From the NCBI RefSeq assembly GCF_017676385.1, contig NZ_JAFFZN010000012.1:141946-205945 (forward strand): a stretch of DNA of 64,000 nucleotides. Reading direction: 5' to 3'. The notes under the pieces are model-generated. The model did no database searches and was not told where the DNA came from. It worked only from the letters and a program-made list of their open reading frames with translations. Each line of letters begins with the position of its first letter. Position 1 is the first letter of the stretch. Made by a program: the position numbers and the translations under genes. The DNA is from Streptomyces spirodelae. Its GTDB lineage: Bacteria > Actinomycetota > Actinomycetes > Streptomycetales > Streptomycetaceae. Positions 26,564 through 36,400 of the stretch are shown piece after piece.

Positions 26564-27712
26564 ATGGCGGGTAAGCGGCAGCGTCTGACACAGCGCCGGA
26601 AGTCATGCGGCTATACACAGGAGACGTTCGCTGAATCCCTGCGAGTGGATCGCACGACGGTGCAACGCTGGGAACGCGGCGAAGTCGACCCTCAACCGCA
26701 CCAACGGCCGAGAATCGCAAAGATTCTGGGAATCGCACCCGAAGAGTTCGACGCGCTACTGGAACCCGATACGCCGAAGCTGTGCGCGCTCAATGGGCGC
26801 AAGGGTGAAGATCTCGCCCTGGCCATCCGAGAGTTGTCACAGCACCTCGTGGCACTGGACAACGAATTGGACGGTCTTCCCATCGCAGACACGGCAGCGC
26901 GTTCCTTCAAGAAGGTGCACCGTCGTCTGGGAGAGGGAGACTACGACCACAAGGCGGAGCACGACGTTCAGGCAGCGGCAGCAGAGTTGGCCGAAGTCGC
27001 AGGCTGGGCGCTCTTCGACGCCGAGGAGCAGGCTGCTGCCCGCAGGCTCAACCAGGAAGCCCTGTTGTTGGCGAGGCTTTCCGGGGACCGGGAGATCGAA
27101 CTTCTGATCTTGCAGAACATGGCCATGCAGGCAGGATGGGTGGGGCGTCCCCGAGAAGAGCTGGCAATCGCGCGAGCTGTTATCGAGCAAGGGCGGATCT
27201 CACCCCGCGTCGAAGCCATCTTCAGACTCCGCGAGGCCAGGGGGCTGGCGGGGACAGGGCAGGAACGCGAAGCCGTTCGGACCTTCGACCGTGCCCGGTC
27301 TCTCCTCCAAGACGGTGAGCGGCGCGACGACCCCCCTTGGGCATGGTGGGTCACCACGGATGAGCTCGACGGGCAGTTGGGGTCCACTTTCCAGGAGGCA
27401 GGCCAATGGAAGCGGGGGATTCCCTACCTTCAGCAAGCCGTGCAACAGAAGGCAGGAGCAAAGGTGGGCTACAGGTCCATTTCCGCCGCCCGTCTTCTCG
27501 GCTGCTACCTGGAAGAGCACGCATGGCGGGACGCCGAACGCCTGGCTGAGTCAATTGTGCCCAGCATCGGTGAGACGTCATCCGCCCGCACGCTCGGATT
27601 GCTCAGCAGCACTGCGAATCGGGGGAAGTCCGTCCGCACCGCGCCGAGCAATCTGCGGGATGCGCTGCATCGGATCGATTCCATGATGCAGGAAGATCCA
27701 TGCGAGATCTGA
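26564..27712 (+). CDS. XRE-family regulator with TPR-like C-terminal region
   Basis: A 382-residue protein. An N-terminal XRE helix-turn-helix lies at about residues 5-65 (QRRKSCGYTQETFAESLRVD, TTVQRWERGEVDPQ). The remainder is helical with tetratricopeptide-like repeats (EEQAAARRLNQEALLLARLS, EAVRTFDRARSLLQ, GIPYLQQAVQQKAG), the architecture of peptide-responsive or cluster-linked Streptomyces regulators. ATG 26564 follows AAAGGAG. GC content and codon bias are visibly lower than in the flanking nucleoside genes, as expected for accessory DNA. It is divergent from the three small genes. Confidence 0.8.
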   Translation: MAGKRQRLTQRRKSCGYTQETFAESLRVDRTTVQRWERGEVDPQPHQRPRIAKILGIAPEEFDALLEPDTPKLCALNGRKGEDLALAIRELSQHLVALDNELDGLPIADTAARSFKKVHRRLGEGDYDHKAEHDVQAAAAELAEVAGWALFDAEEQAAARRLNQEALLLARLSGDREIELLILQNMAMQAGWVGRPREELAIARAVIEQGRISPRVEAIFRLREARGLAGTGQEREAVRTFDRARSLLQDGERRDDPPWAWWVTTDELDGQLGSTFQEAGQWKRGIPYLQQAVQQKAGAKVGYRSISAARLLGCYLEEHAWRDAERLAESIVPSIGETSSARTLGLLSSTANRGKSVRTAPSNLRDALHRIDSMMQEDPCEI

Positions 27713-27793
27713 CTTCTGCTGCTGGGCGAACACATCGAGCAGAGGTCACTGCGCGTGGTGGGAAGTCGCCGTCTGTGAATTGATCTTCGTGTG

Positions 27794-28165
27794 TTAAGTG
27801 CGGGCGCGCAGCCACTGCGATCCTTTTGTGGTGTTTGCCAGCCACCACAATCCTCCCATGGGTTTCCAGTTGCATGCTTCGCAAGCTCGCTTGAACTTGT
27901 CGAGGATCTGGTCAATCGGCTCTTCCCATGCTTCGAATCCACTTTCACCCAGCTCTCCGATTTCCATGAGCCCGTCATCGAGCAATTCCTTCAGGAGGGC
28001 CAGGGAAACCTCTCGGAAGTCCCCGCCATGAGCGCTTGTGTGATCTTCTGCTGTCCCGATGAGGAAGTCAACCATCACCCAATCGTCTTCGCCTTCCCGT
28101 AGTATTTCCTCTGCTGACCTTGCGAGGCTTTCTCTCACCTGGGTCTCTCTATTCCGGCGGCTCAA
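27794..28165 (-). CDS. Candidate immunity protein for RHS toxin
   Basis: A 123-residue acidic helical protein, unrecognised as a family. Typical stretches are REGEDDWVMVDFLIGTAEDH, LALLKELLDDGLMEIGELG and GFEAWEEPIDQILDKFKRAC. The TTG start at 28165 overlaps the 3' end of the RHS gene by 17 bp, with AAGG six bases upstream. A small acidic gene directly overlapping the end of a polymorphic toxin is the standard position of the cognate immunity gene; the role is inferred from that. Composition is AT-richer than the surroundings, like the toxin tip. Confidence 0.65.
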   Translation of the reverse strand: MSRRNRETQVRESLARSAEEILREGEDDWVMVDFLIGTAEDHTSAHGGDFREVSLALLKELLDDGLMEIGELGESGFEAWEEPIDQILDKFKRACEACNWKPMGGLWWLANTTKGSQWLRART

Positions 28166-31100
28166 TGTGGACCTTTCGAGGTTTATTGCTTTCCGGGTAG
28201 ATCATGTCTATAGTTTCGCCGCCTGAAGTGGAAGATGTCCTCCATTGGATCACTGTGCCGTCTTCCAGTTTATAGACTTCGGGGACCTTGGGGCCGCGTG
28301 CCGGTAGCTTTTCTGCTCCCTCTGTCCACTTGTCGAACAGGTTACGGAGCTCCTCCGGTGTGTCGACGAGCCCGGTTCGGTTCGTCGAACCCTTGCGGAG
28401 GGAACTGAACTCTGTCCTCACTTCCTTAGGGCACTTGGCCAGCCCCAGCGGGTCAGAAGACGTACAGGGATTTTCGACGAATAGCTGGTGATTGGGCGCT
28501 GGGCTGAGCCCCAGCGGGTCCGGCGTCAGATAGTGGGCCGTTTCCGGGTCGTAGTAGCGGAAGTAGTTGTAGTGGAGGCCCGTTTCGGGGTCAGCGTATT
28601 GGCCGGGGAAGCGGAGGGGGCAGTTCGCTGCTCCCGGTGGGTTGGGGAGCGGTGTGCCCCAGAGGGTGGTGCGGGATTGCCAGGCCAGGTTGCCGTCAGA
28701 GCTGAGGAGCTCGGTTGGTGTGCCCACCACGTCCGTGACGATCGCGTGGAATGCGGGGTTCTGTAGTAGGGGGTCGCGGGTGGTCTGGCCCAGGGGGCGG
28801 TGGGTTCCTGGGGAGTAGTCCCAGGTGGTTGTGGTGCCGGTGTCGGTCGTCTGTTCCGTTACCCGGGTGCCGTCCCAGATGAAGACGAGGGAGCGGCCGT
28901 CGGGGCCTGACTTGGATATGCGGCGGCCCAGCGGGTCGTAGGCGTAGTGCCACTCCTCCCCGCTCGGGTTGGTTGCCGAGATCAGGCGGTCCTCGGTACT
29001 CCAGGTGTAGGTCCAGGTGCGGGTCTGGCCGTTGAGGAGCTTGCGGGTCTTGCGGATCAGGCGGCCCGCGGTGTCGTGTTCATAGGTGGTGCGGCCCGCC
29101 CGGCGGATCAGGGTGCCATCGTGCACGCGTTCGCCCGCCGCCGAGTGGGTGGGGGCCTGCGCGTGGGACTGGTTGCCTGCCGCGTCGTAGGCGTACTTCT
29201 CCGTCCAACCGTGCGCCTGGACGCCGGTGACGCGGCCCGCCTTGTCGAGGTCGAAGCGGCGGGTGCCGGATGTCAGTTCGCGGATCTCGGTGATGTAGCC
29301 GTCCGGGCGGTAGGCGTACGCGCGGTGCTGGAGGAGATCTCCGTCGGCCTCCTCCACCGTTTGGCGAGTGAGACGGTCGGCTGCGTCCCATGCCTGGGTG
29401 AGGGTCACCGCCTCGGTGAGCCAGCGGTGGGTCTCGCGGCCCGCCGCGTCGTGCGTGAAGGACAGCGCGCCGCCGTCGGTCGTCAGGGAGAGGGGGCGGT
29501 CCGCCGCGTCGTAGGTCCAGGTGGAGGTGTGCCCGGAAGGGGTGGTTAGGCTGGTGTGGCGGCCCGCAGCGTCGTACGCGTACGAGACCGTACGGCCGTT
29601 GACCGTCTCCGACAGGACGCGGCCCAGTTCATCCCGTTCCAGCGTCACCTCCGCCGCCGCGTTCGCCGTACGGGCGAGCGCGCCCGCAGCGTCGTACGCG
29701 TACGTCGTCACCTCGCCCGTCGTCTCGTCGCGCTGCTCGACGGGTCGGCCCAGCGGGTCGAGCGCGTACGTCAGCCGCTCGCCCAGAGCGTTGGTCCGCG
29801 CGACGATGTTGCCCGCCGCATCCAGTTCATACGTCTGCGTCGCCCCGTTGAAGTCGGTCTCCGCGACGAGGCGGCCCACCGGGTCGTACTCGTAGTCCCA
29901 CGTCCTGCCCTGGGGGTTGGTGACCTGGACCAGGCGCAGCTCGGTGTCGTACGCGAAGGCGTACTCCGCGCCGTCCGGGTCGGTGCGGGTGACGGGCAGG
30001 TCGAAGTGGGTGTGGGTGTAGGTGGTGGTGTGGCCGGCGGCGTCGGTGTGACTGACCAGGTTGCCCTCGCCGTCCCACTGCCAGGTCTCGCGGCTGCCGT
30101 CCGGGTTCTCGCGCCAGGCGGGCCTGCCCTCGATGGTCCAGCCGTGGCGGGTGGTGTGGCCCAGCGGATCGGTCACCGCTGTGACGCGCCCGTGCGGTCC
30201 GCGTCGGACATGGGTGGTGTTGCCGAGTGGGTCGGTGAGGGCCACCGGGAGACCCGCGGCGTTCGGGATGACGGTCGTCGTGTTGCCGAGCGGGTCGGTG
30301 ATCCCTACGAGGTGGCCCGCGTCGTTGTAGGCGTAGTGGGTCGCCGCGCCCGTGGGGTCCGTGGTGGAGGTGCGGTTGCCGCGGTCGTCGTAGGTGTGGC
30401 GCCACACGCCGCCGTTGGGGTCGCGGATCTCCAGCGGGAGGCAGTCGTCGTCGTGTACGGCGGTGACCGTGCTGCCGTCCGGACGTTCGATGCCGGTGAG
30501 ATTGCACAGATCGTCGTACGTGTAGCGGGTGGTGCGGCCCAGGGGGTCGGTGACGGCGACGGGGAACCGGTTGCTCTCGTCCCACTCCGTGCGGGTCGTA
30601 TGACCGAGGTTGTCCGTCTCCGTCACGATCTTGTACGCCTCGTTGTAGACGTAGACCGACTCGTGGCCGAGGGAGTCGATGTAGCGGGTGGTGCGCACCG
30701 CCTCGTCGTAGAAGAAGCGGCCGGAGAACGTGCCGTTGGGACCGACGGTACGCAGCACGCGCCCGCGATGGTCGTAGACGTAACCGAACGTGGCGCCGTT
30801 GCGGTCCTCCCACGAGGTGATGCGGTGCTCGTCGTCGTAGCGGTAGCGGAGGGGAAGACCGGAGGAGTTGACGACCTGGACCAGATCGCCCGCAGCGTCG
30901 TACAGGTAGGAGGCCAGTGTTGTGCTGCGCTCGCCGTCCTTGCCGTGCAGTAGGCGAAGCCCGGTGATGCGTAGCAGCTCCGGGTCGGTGTCCACGGCCA
31001 CGTGGTAACCGCCTGAGTGGGTGACGTCGCGCGGGGCCCCCTCCTCGTCATAGGCGACGGTGATCCGGTTGCCGGACCGGTCGGTGATGGCTGACAGGGC

Positions 31101-32504
31101 CAGTTCCCGGCCGCCCCCGGCGGGCAGCGGAGTGAAGTGCAGGATGCGGTTCCGCTCCGGGAGGGTGACCGTCATGGTGCTGTCGGGCTTGCCGTCCCAG
31201 CGCAGCGGCCAGTGCGGACCGCTGGTGGGCGAGGTGGGAACCTCCGGCTCGGGTACCGGGTAGGTCAGCACCCTTCCGTCGTCCGCCACATAGACGATGC
31301 CCTGGTCGTCCAGTTCGAGACGCTGGTCCAGCGTCCCCGCCCAGGTGGGGCCGAACCAGCCGCCGCACGGGTGGCCTGATACGTAGTGCCGCTCCAGGGC
31401 CAGCGGAAGAACGCCGGGGAAGTCCACATCCGTCGCCGAGGTGAACATCTCGCCGGTGGCCGCGTCGACGGGCTCGTTGAGGCCCGTCTTGTCGCCGTTT
31501 CCCTTGTTGGCCTTCTCCGGGTCGCCGTCCGCGTGCTCCCGGGCGCTGCCGTCCCGCCGTAGCGCCCGCTCGCGCCCCGCCAGCCGCTTGGCGGCGTCCT
31601 TGGCGGCGGAGGCTCCCTTGCGCAGGGCGCTTCCTCCCCCTGTGGCCAGTGCGAGCAGCAGGTCGGGGGTGAGCTGGCCCGCCGCGCGGTACGGGTGGCG
31701 CTGCCACTCATCCCAGTTGCTGACCGCCTTGGCGAACTCCCTGGGGTTGTGGGCCGCGTACGCAACGCCGTCGGCCATCCCGGCGATTTGCATGGATGCG
31801 CCGCCGTAGCCGTCTTCGACCAGGTATTCGCCCTGCTTGTACAGACCGTGGAGGCTGTCTCCGACACCGCCGAAGAACTCTCCCAGCTTCTCCTTGACAT
31901 AAGCCCCGCCTTTGGGCGAGTCAGGGGCCTTCTCGGCCGCCTTCTTCAGCTTGTGCTTGGAGGCGTCGACGACGCGTTGGAGCTCGTTCTCCAGGATGTC
32001 CAGGCGCCGATAGCAATCGCTGAGGGCGGAGACGCCAGGATTCTCGTCCGGTGGCTTGTCCGGCAGGTCCTCGTCACCACGGGCCACGGCCGCGTCGTAC
32101 TTGTGGGACTGCTCGACGTATTTCTTGGAGGCTGCCCGGGCAGCGTCCGCGTCCGCGATGATCGGCTTGACCCGCTTGTGCACGGAGCGCAGCTTGTCGG
32201 CGTAGGCGTCCAGGGCGCCGGCGGCCGAGGTGAAGTACTTGTGAGCTGCTTTGAGTTCCTTCGGCAGTACCTCGATGGCGTCGTTGAAGCCACGGGAGGC
32301 GGCACCGGTCCACGCCATCCGGGTGAGGACGTCCAGCTTGCCGTCCCCCTCCTTGAACGCTCCCGCATAGGCGCGGAGTTTGACGACGAGGTCATCGATC
32401 TTTCCGGGGTCGCCGGGGATGACTTCGCCGGGTTCGGCGTGCGGTGGTATGCGTTCTGTGGTGCTGCCCGGCGCCCCGCCCTCGGTCGCGTCCTTCGAGC
32501 TCAC
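28149..32504 (-). CDS. RHS/YD-repeat polymorphic toxin with variable C-terminal tip
   Basis: A 1451-residue secreted-toxin candidate. Residues 30-215 are helical and resemble ESX/WXG-like export regions of Streptomyces toxins (AWTGAASRGFNDAIEVLPKE). A short hydrophobic patch lies near 270-295. A DUF6531-like start of the RHS shell (VDAATGEMFTSATDVDFPG) is near 350. YD repeats (GRTTRYTYDD, DRGNRTSTTDPTG and many others) fill about 500-1290. The RHS core hallmark LRFPGQYADPETGLHYNYFR and YLTPDPLGL lies near 1310-1345. The last 96 residues (from AKCPKEV) form the toxin tip, with YKLEDGTVIQWRTSS and IDMIYP. I do not recognise the tip's family; a small nuclease-like fold is possible. ATG 32504 overlaps the upstream stop (ATGA). 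Confidence 0.88.
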   Translation of the reverse strand: MSSKDATEGGAPGSTTERIPPHAEPGEVIPGDPGKIDDLVVKLRAYAGAFKEGDGKLDVLTRMAWTGAASRGFNDAIEVLPKELKAAHKYFTSAAGALDAYADKLRSVHKRVKPIIADADAARAASKKYVEQSHKYDAAVARGDEDLPDKPPDENPGVSALSDCYRRLDILENELQRVVDASKHKLKKAAEKAPDSPKGGAYVKEKLGEFFGGVGDSLHGLYKQGEYLVEDGYGGASMQIAGMADGVAYAAHNPREFAKAVSNWDEWQRHPYRAAGQLTPDLLLALATGGGSALRKGASAAKDAAKRLAGRERALRRDGSAREHADGDPEKANKGNGDKTGLNEPVDAATGEMFTSATDVDFPGVLPLALERHYVSGHPCGGWFGPTWAGTLDQRLELDDQGIVYVADDGRVLTYPVPEPEVPTSPTSGPHWPLRWDGKPDSTMTVTLPERNRILHFTPLPAGGGRELALSAITDRSGNRITVAYDEEGAPRDVTHSGGYHVAVDTDPELLRITGLRLLHGKDGERSTTLASYLYDAAGDLVQVVNSSGLPLRYRYDDEHRITSWEDRNGATFGYVYDHRGRVLRTVGPNGTFSGRFFYDEAVRTTRYIDSLGHESVYVYNEAYKIVTETDNLGHTTRTEWDESNRFPVAVTDPLGRTTRYTYDDLCNLTGIERPDGSTVTAVHDDDCLPLEIRDPNGGVWRHTYDDRGNRTSTTDPTGAATHYAYNDAGHLVGITDPLGNTTTVIPNAAGLPVALTDPLGNTTHVRRGPHGRVTAVTDPLGHTTRHGWTIEGRPAWRENPDGSRETWQWDGEGNLVSHTDAAGHTTTYTHTHFDLPVTRTDPDGAEYAFAYDTELRLVQVTNPQGRTWDYEYDPVGRLVAETDFNGATQTYELDAAGNIVARTNALGERLTYALDPLGRPVEQRDETTGEVTTYAYDAAGALARTANAAAEVTLERDELGRVLSETVNGRTVSYAYDAAGRHTSLTTPSGHTSTWTYDAADRPLSLTTDGGALSFTHDAAGRETHRWLTEAVTLTQAWDAADRLTRQTVEEADGDLLQHRAYAYRPDGYITEIRELTSGTRRFDLDKAGRVTGVQAHGWTEKYAYDAAGNQSHAQAPTHSAAGERVHDGTLIRRAGRTTYEHDTAGRLIRKTRKLLNGQTRTWTYTWSTEDRLISATNPSGEEWHYAYDPLGRRISKSGPDGRSLVFIWDGTRVTEQTTDTGTTTTWDYSPGTHRPLGQTTRDPLLQNPAFHAIVTDVVGTPTELLSSDGNLAWQSRTTLWGTPLPNPPGAANCPLRFPGQYADPETGLHYNYFRYYDPETAHYLTPDPLGLSPAPNHQLFVENPCTSSDPLGLAKCPKEVRTEFSSLRKGSTNRTGLVDTPEELRNLFDKWTEGAEKLPARGPKVPEVYKLEDGTVIQWRTSSTSGGETIDMIYPESNKPRKVHIEPPE

Positions 32505-33034
32505 CGGAGTTCACCACCGTCGCCGACCCAGCCCTGTCCGCCTTCGACCCGGCGGCTGGGGCCGTCCTTGCGCTCGGCGTCGTCCTCCCACTGTTCCTGG
32601 AGGCTCTTCGGCGCCGGGTCGAATTTCCCCCGGTCCCCCTGCTTCCAGGTCTCCAGGCCGTGGTCGCCGACCGGGAGTTTGGCCATGTTGTCCTCCGTCG
32701 GTGAGAAGTCCTTCACCCGCAGCAGGTCGGCCATGATGTAGGCGGAGATGACCCGTTGCAGCGTCCTGAGGATTTCTTCCGTGTGCTCGGCGAGGCGGCC
32801 CATGCCGAAGCCCCACTCGGAGAGCACGTCCTTGGCGGGCTTCTCGATATCGATGGTCGCCGCGTAGTGGATGTCTGCGGCCATCGACTTCCAGTCGTTC
32901 TTGATCCTGTGGGCCGCGATCACGGACTCCTCCAGCGGATTCATGACCTTGCGGACCGAGGCGATCTCAATCGCGTACCCGTCGCCCGGCTTCGGGCCGC
33001 CCCCGCCCTCACCGGCCTTGCCGTCTCCCGCCAC
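32501..33034 (-). CDS. ESX/WXG-like helical helper of RHS toxin
   Basis: A 177-residue protein. Residues 20-105 form long helices with GYAIEIASVRKVMNPLEESV, AHRIKNDWKSMAADIHY and LAEHTEEILRTLQRVISAYI, like type VII secretion-associated partner proteins; a classical WXG tripeptide is replaced by SEWGFG. A charged tail follows. The stop overlaps the RHS start by four bases and it begins 2 bp after the SseB-like gene, so the genes are one transcription unit. Probable role: co-export or chaperoning of the toxin. Confidence 0.65.
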   Translation of the reverse strand: MAGDGKAGEGGGGPKPGDGYAIEIASVRKVMNPLEESVIAAHRIKNDWKSMAADIHYAATIDIEKPAKDVLSEWGFGMGRLAEHTEEILRTLQRVISAYIMADLLRVKDFSPTEDNMAKLPVGDHGLETWKQGDRGKFDPAPKSLQEQWEDDAERKDGPSRRVEGGQGWVGDGGELR

Positions 33035-33036
33035 CC

Positions 33037-33375
33037 CTACTCCCCCCGGAGTTCGGCCGTCTCCTCCATCGCTTCGGTGTCCAGCAGAAATGGACGCGGC
33101 CCCAACGGGTCGACAAGCGCCCGCACTCCTTCCGGCAGCAGCTCCACCAGGTCCTCAGCCGTGGTGGATGCCCACTCGCACGCGCCTGCGAAGAGGGCGA
33201 GCCGCTCCCAGGAGGTGAAGACCGGTACGACCGGGCCCTCCACGGTCTGAGAGACGAAGAAGCCCGGCTGTTCGGGCCGCTGGAAGTAGAGCCGCAGGGA
33301 ACGCAGTTGTGCGAGGCGCTGTTCCGGAGACATCCCAGCGACGCTCTCTTGGCGCACCAGGTCACGCAGCGACAC
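33037..33375 (-). CDS. SseB-like small protein of toxin operon
   Basis: A 112-residue protein with an SseB-N-like pattern: LYFQRPEQPGFFVSQTVEGP and VVPVFTSWERLALFAG, then a VELLPEGVRALVDPLGPRPF strand-helix ending. The start GTG 33375 follows GGGGGGAG; a frame open to 33435 was not used. It heads the RHS toxin operon. Proteins of this fold often accompany ESX-type loci in Streptomyces, but its function is not established. Confidence 0.65.
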   Translation of the reverse strand: MSLRDLVRQESVAGMSPEQRLAQLRSLRLYFQRPEQPGFFVSQTVEGPVVPVFTSWERLALFAGACEWASTTAEDLVELLPEGVRALVDPLGPRPFLLDTEAMEETAELRGE

Positions 33376-33498
33376 CGCTTGCTCCCCCCTGTTCGCACCG
33401 TCACCGGACGGACACCAACAGGTATGGTCGCACACCCGTCCTGGCGCCGTCGGCGCGGTTTCCCGGTCCGGCTCCTGAGCCGTCGCAGTTGCTCCGGG

Positions 33499-36400
33499 CT
33501 ACTCCGGGTTGGTCAGCGACGGACTCAGTAGGCGGCCCACCTCGGCCATCACATCCGGGCGGCCCATGGCGGAGTGGGTGCAAGGGAGGTGGTGGAGGGT
33601 GAGGGTGCCGGTGAGGTAGGGGCGCCAGGCTTCGGGGGTGCGGGCTTCGAGGGCGCGGGCTTCGCGGGCCGGGGGGTCCTCCGGCGCGGCCTCGGTGGCG
33701 CTGAAGTAGTGCGCGTCGCCCCGGTAGACGGCCGGGGTGTAGGTGGGGCGCAGGGCCGCGTAGTGGCCCAGCATGCGGGTGACGGCGCTCAGTTGGGCGT
33801 CGTCGGCCAGGTCGTGACCTACGGCCTCGGTGACCAGGCGGTGGACGACGGCCGGGTCGGCGTCAAGGTCGAGGGGCGGTGTCCGGTCGAGGGGTGCCGA
33901 GTCCAGCAGCGCCAGGGTGTCGACGTTCTCGCCCTCCTCCTGCAGGCGAGCGGCCACGGCGTGTGCCAGTGCGCCGCCCAACGACCAGCCCAGCAGCCGG
34001 TAGGGGCCGTGCGGCTGTACGGAGCGGATGCGTGCCGCGTACTGGGCGATCAGCTCGGGAAAGGTGCCGACGGGCTCGTCCGTCGGGCGCAGGCCCTGCG
34101 CCTGGAGGGCGTAGACGGGGACGGACGGCGGCAGATGCGGCGGGAGGGTGGCGTAGCACCAGCCGAGGCCGCCTGCTGGGTGGACGCAGAACAGGGGCGC
34201 CGCCTCGCCGGCCGTACGCAGCGGCAGCAGCATGTCGTACGCGTGCTCGGCCGGCGGGCCGGGTTCGGCGGCCACGTCCAGCAACTTGGCCAGCTGCGCC
34301 ACGGTGGGCGCCTGGTAGAGCGCGCCGAGTGAGAGCTCCGTGCCGAGCTCGGCGTGGACGCGGGCCAGCAGCCGGGTGGCGGACAGCGAGTGGCCGCCCA
34401 GTGCGAAGAAGTCGTCGTCGAGGCCCACTTCGGGTACTTCCAGGACCTCGGCGAACAGCGCGCACAGGGTCCGCTCCGGGCCGGTGGCTGCCGTACGCGG
34501 CTGCGCGTTCCTGGACGCGCGGGTGGCCTGGGCGGGCAGCGCGGCGGCCGACAGCGCCGCACGGTCCAGCTTGCCCTGCGGTGTCATGGGCAGCGTCTCG
34601 TGGGTGTAGAAGGCGGCGGGCACCATCGCGGAGGGCAGCCGGGAGGCGGCCCACGAGCGCAGCTCGGCGGGGTCCAGCTCGGCCGGCTCCGGCGGGGGAG
34701 TGGGGGAGGGGCTGCCCTCCTGGGGTGCGGAGTGGCGGTTCTCCCCGGGCGCGCGCCGACCGGGCTCGGGCGCCCGCCGACCAGCTTCGGGCGCGCGCCG
34801 CCCCGCGTCGGCTGTCCGCCCTGCGTCGGCTGTCCGCCCTGCGTCGGCTGTCCGCCCTGCGTCGGCTGTCCGCCCTGCGTCGGCTGTCCGCCCTGCGTCG
34901 GCTGTCCGCCCCGTGTCCGCCGTCCGCTGCGCCGGCACCACGTGTGCCGCCAGATGGACCGGACCGCCGGACGGATCGTCCCCGGCCCGCTGTGCCGCGA
35001 CGGCGACCTGCGCCACGTGCGGGTGCCGAGCCAGTACGGTCTCGACCTCCTGCGGTTCGATGCGTACGCCGTGCACCTTCAGCTGGGTGTCGGTGCGGCC
35101 GAGATACTCCAGCACACCGTCCCGCGTCCACCGCACCCGGTCCCCGGTGCGGTACATGCGCCCGTTCCGGCCAGGCGCGTTGCCGTCGTCGGCGAACGGG
35201 TCCCGGACGAACTTCTCCGCCGTCAGCTCGGGAGCACCCAGATAGCCGCGGGCCACCTGGGCCCCGCCCAGGTGGAGTTCGCCGGGCACACCCGGGGGCA
35301 CCAGGCGGCCGTGCCGGTCGAGTACGTAGGCGCGCAGGTTGTGGCCGGGGCGGCCGATGACCGGGTCGGGCCCCTCGGCGTCCAGGCGGCACCACACGGC
35401 GTCCACCGCGCACTCGGCGGGGCCGTAGCAGTTGTACGCGGCGACGCCGGGCAGGGCACGCAGCCGCTGCCACAGGGCGGGATCGAGGGCCTCTCCGCCG
35501 ATCAGCAGGGTGCCGGGGCGGTGGCTTCGGCCGGGGCCGAAGAGGCCGGCGGCGAGCAGGGCCCGCACATGGGTGGGGGTGAGGGCGAGCAGGTCGATGC
35601 GCTGCTCCTCGACGCGGGCGGTCAGGGCCGCCGGATCGTGGCGCACCTCGTCCTCGATGAGGTGCAGTTCGTGCCCGGCGGCCAGGCACAGCCACGCCTC
35701 CCAGGAGGCGTCGAAGCAGAACGAGGCGGTCTGCGCGGCTCGCAGCCGGCGTCCGGTCGTCCCGGTGACCTCGGCGGCCGCGGGGGACAGCAGTGCGGTG
35801 CGGTGGTCGTGGTACAGGTTGGCGAGCTGCCGGTGCTCGACCTCCACGCCTTTGGGCCGCCCGGTGGTGCCGGAGGTGAAGGCGAGGTAGGCCACGTCGT
35901 GCGGCCGCAGGGCGCGTGGCCGGTCGCCGTCGCCGGGGTCGGTTGCGGGTCGGCGCGCCAACTCGGCTTCGGTCGCCGCCGCGTCGACGACCAGCACGGG
36001 TGCCCCGCCGGACGGGACGGCGACGCAGACCGGTTCGCCGCCTCGGGCCGTGGGCGTGGAGACCGGTGCGGCGCCTCCGCGCCGGGCGGCCAGCACGCAC
36101 ACCGGTGCGGCGTCGGCGAGCATCTGCCGGGTGCGTTCGACCGGGTGGTCGGCGTCGAGTGTCAGACAGGCGGAGCCCGTCTTGAGGACGGCGAGCAGCG
36201 CGACGGCGTAGTCGGCCGAGCGCGGCAGCGCGAGTGCGACGGTGGTGCCGGGGCCCGCGCCCCGCGCCAGCAGCAGGTGCGCGAGCCGGTTGGCCCGCGC
36301 GTTGACCTCGCCGCGCGTGAGGCTGACCGCGTCGGCGCCGGACCCGCACACCAGCGCGGTCGCGCGGGGCTCCTCGCGTACCCGCTCCTCGAAGGCGGCG

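Noticed and set aside
29000..31000. Plus-strand open frames across the RHS gene (29556-30953 and others)
   Set aside because: These are shadows of YD-repeat coding on the minus strand, which has intact RHS core motifs.
25698..33498. Accessory block considered as an integrated mobile element
   Set aside because: No integrase, excisionase, tRNA end, flanking direct repeat or transposase was found, so it is described only as an accessory region.
34805..34930. Regular 18-bp repeats considered as a CRISPR array
   Set aside because: The repeats are contiguous without spacers and are in frame inside the NRPS gene.
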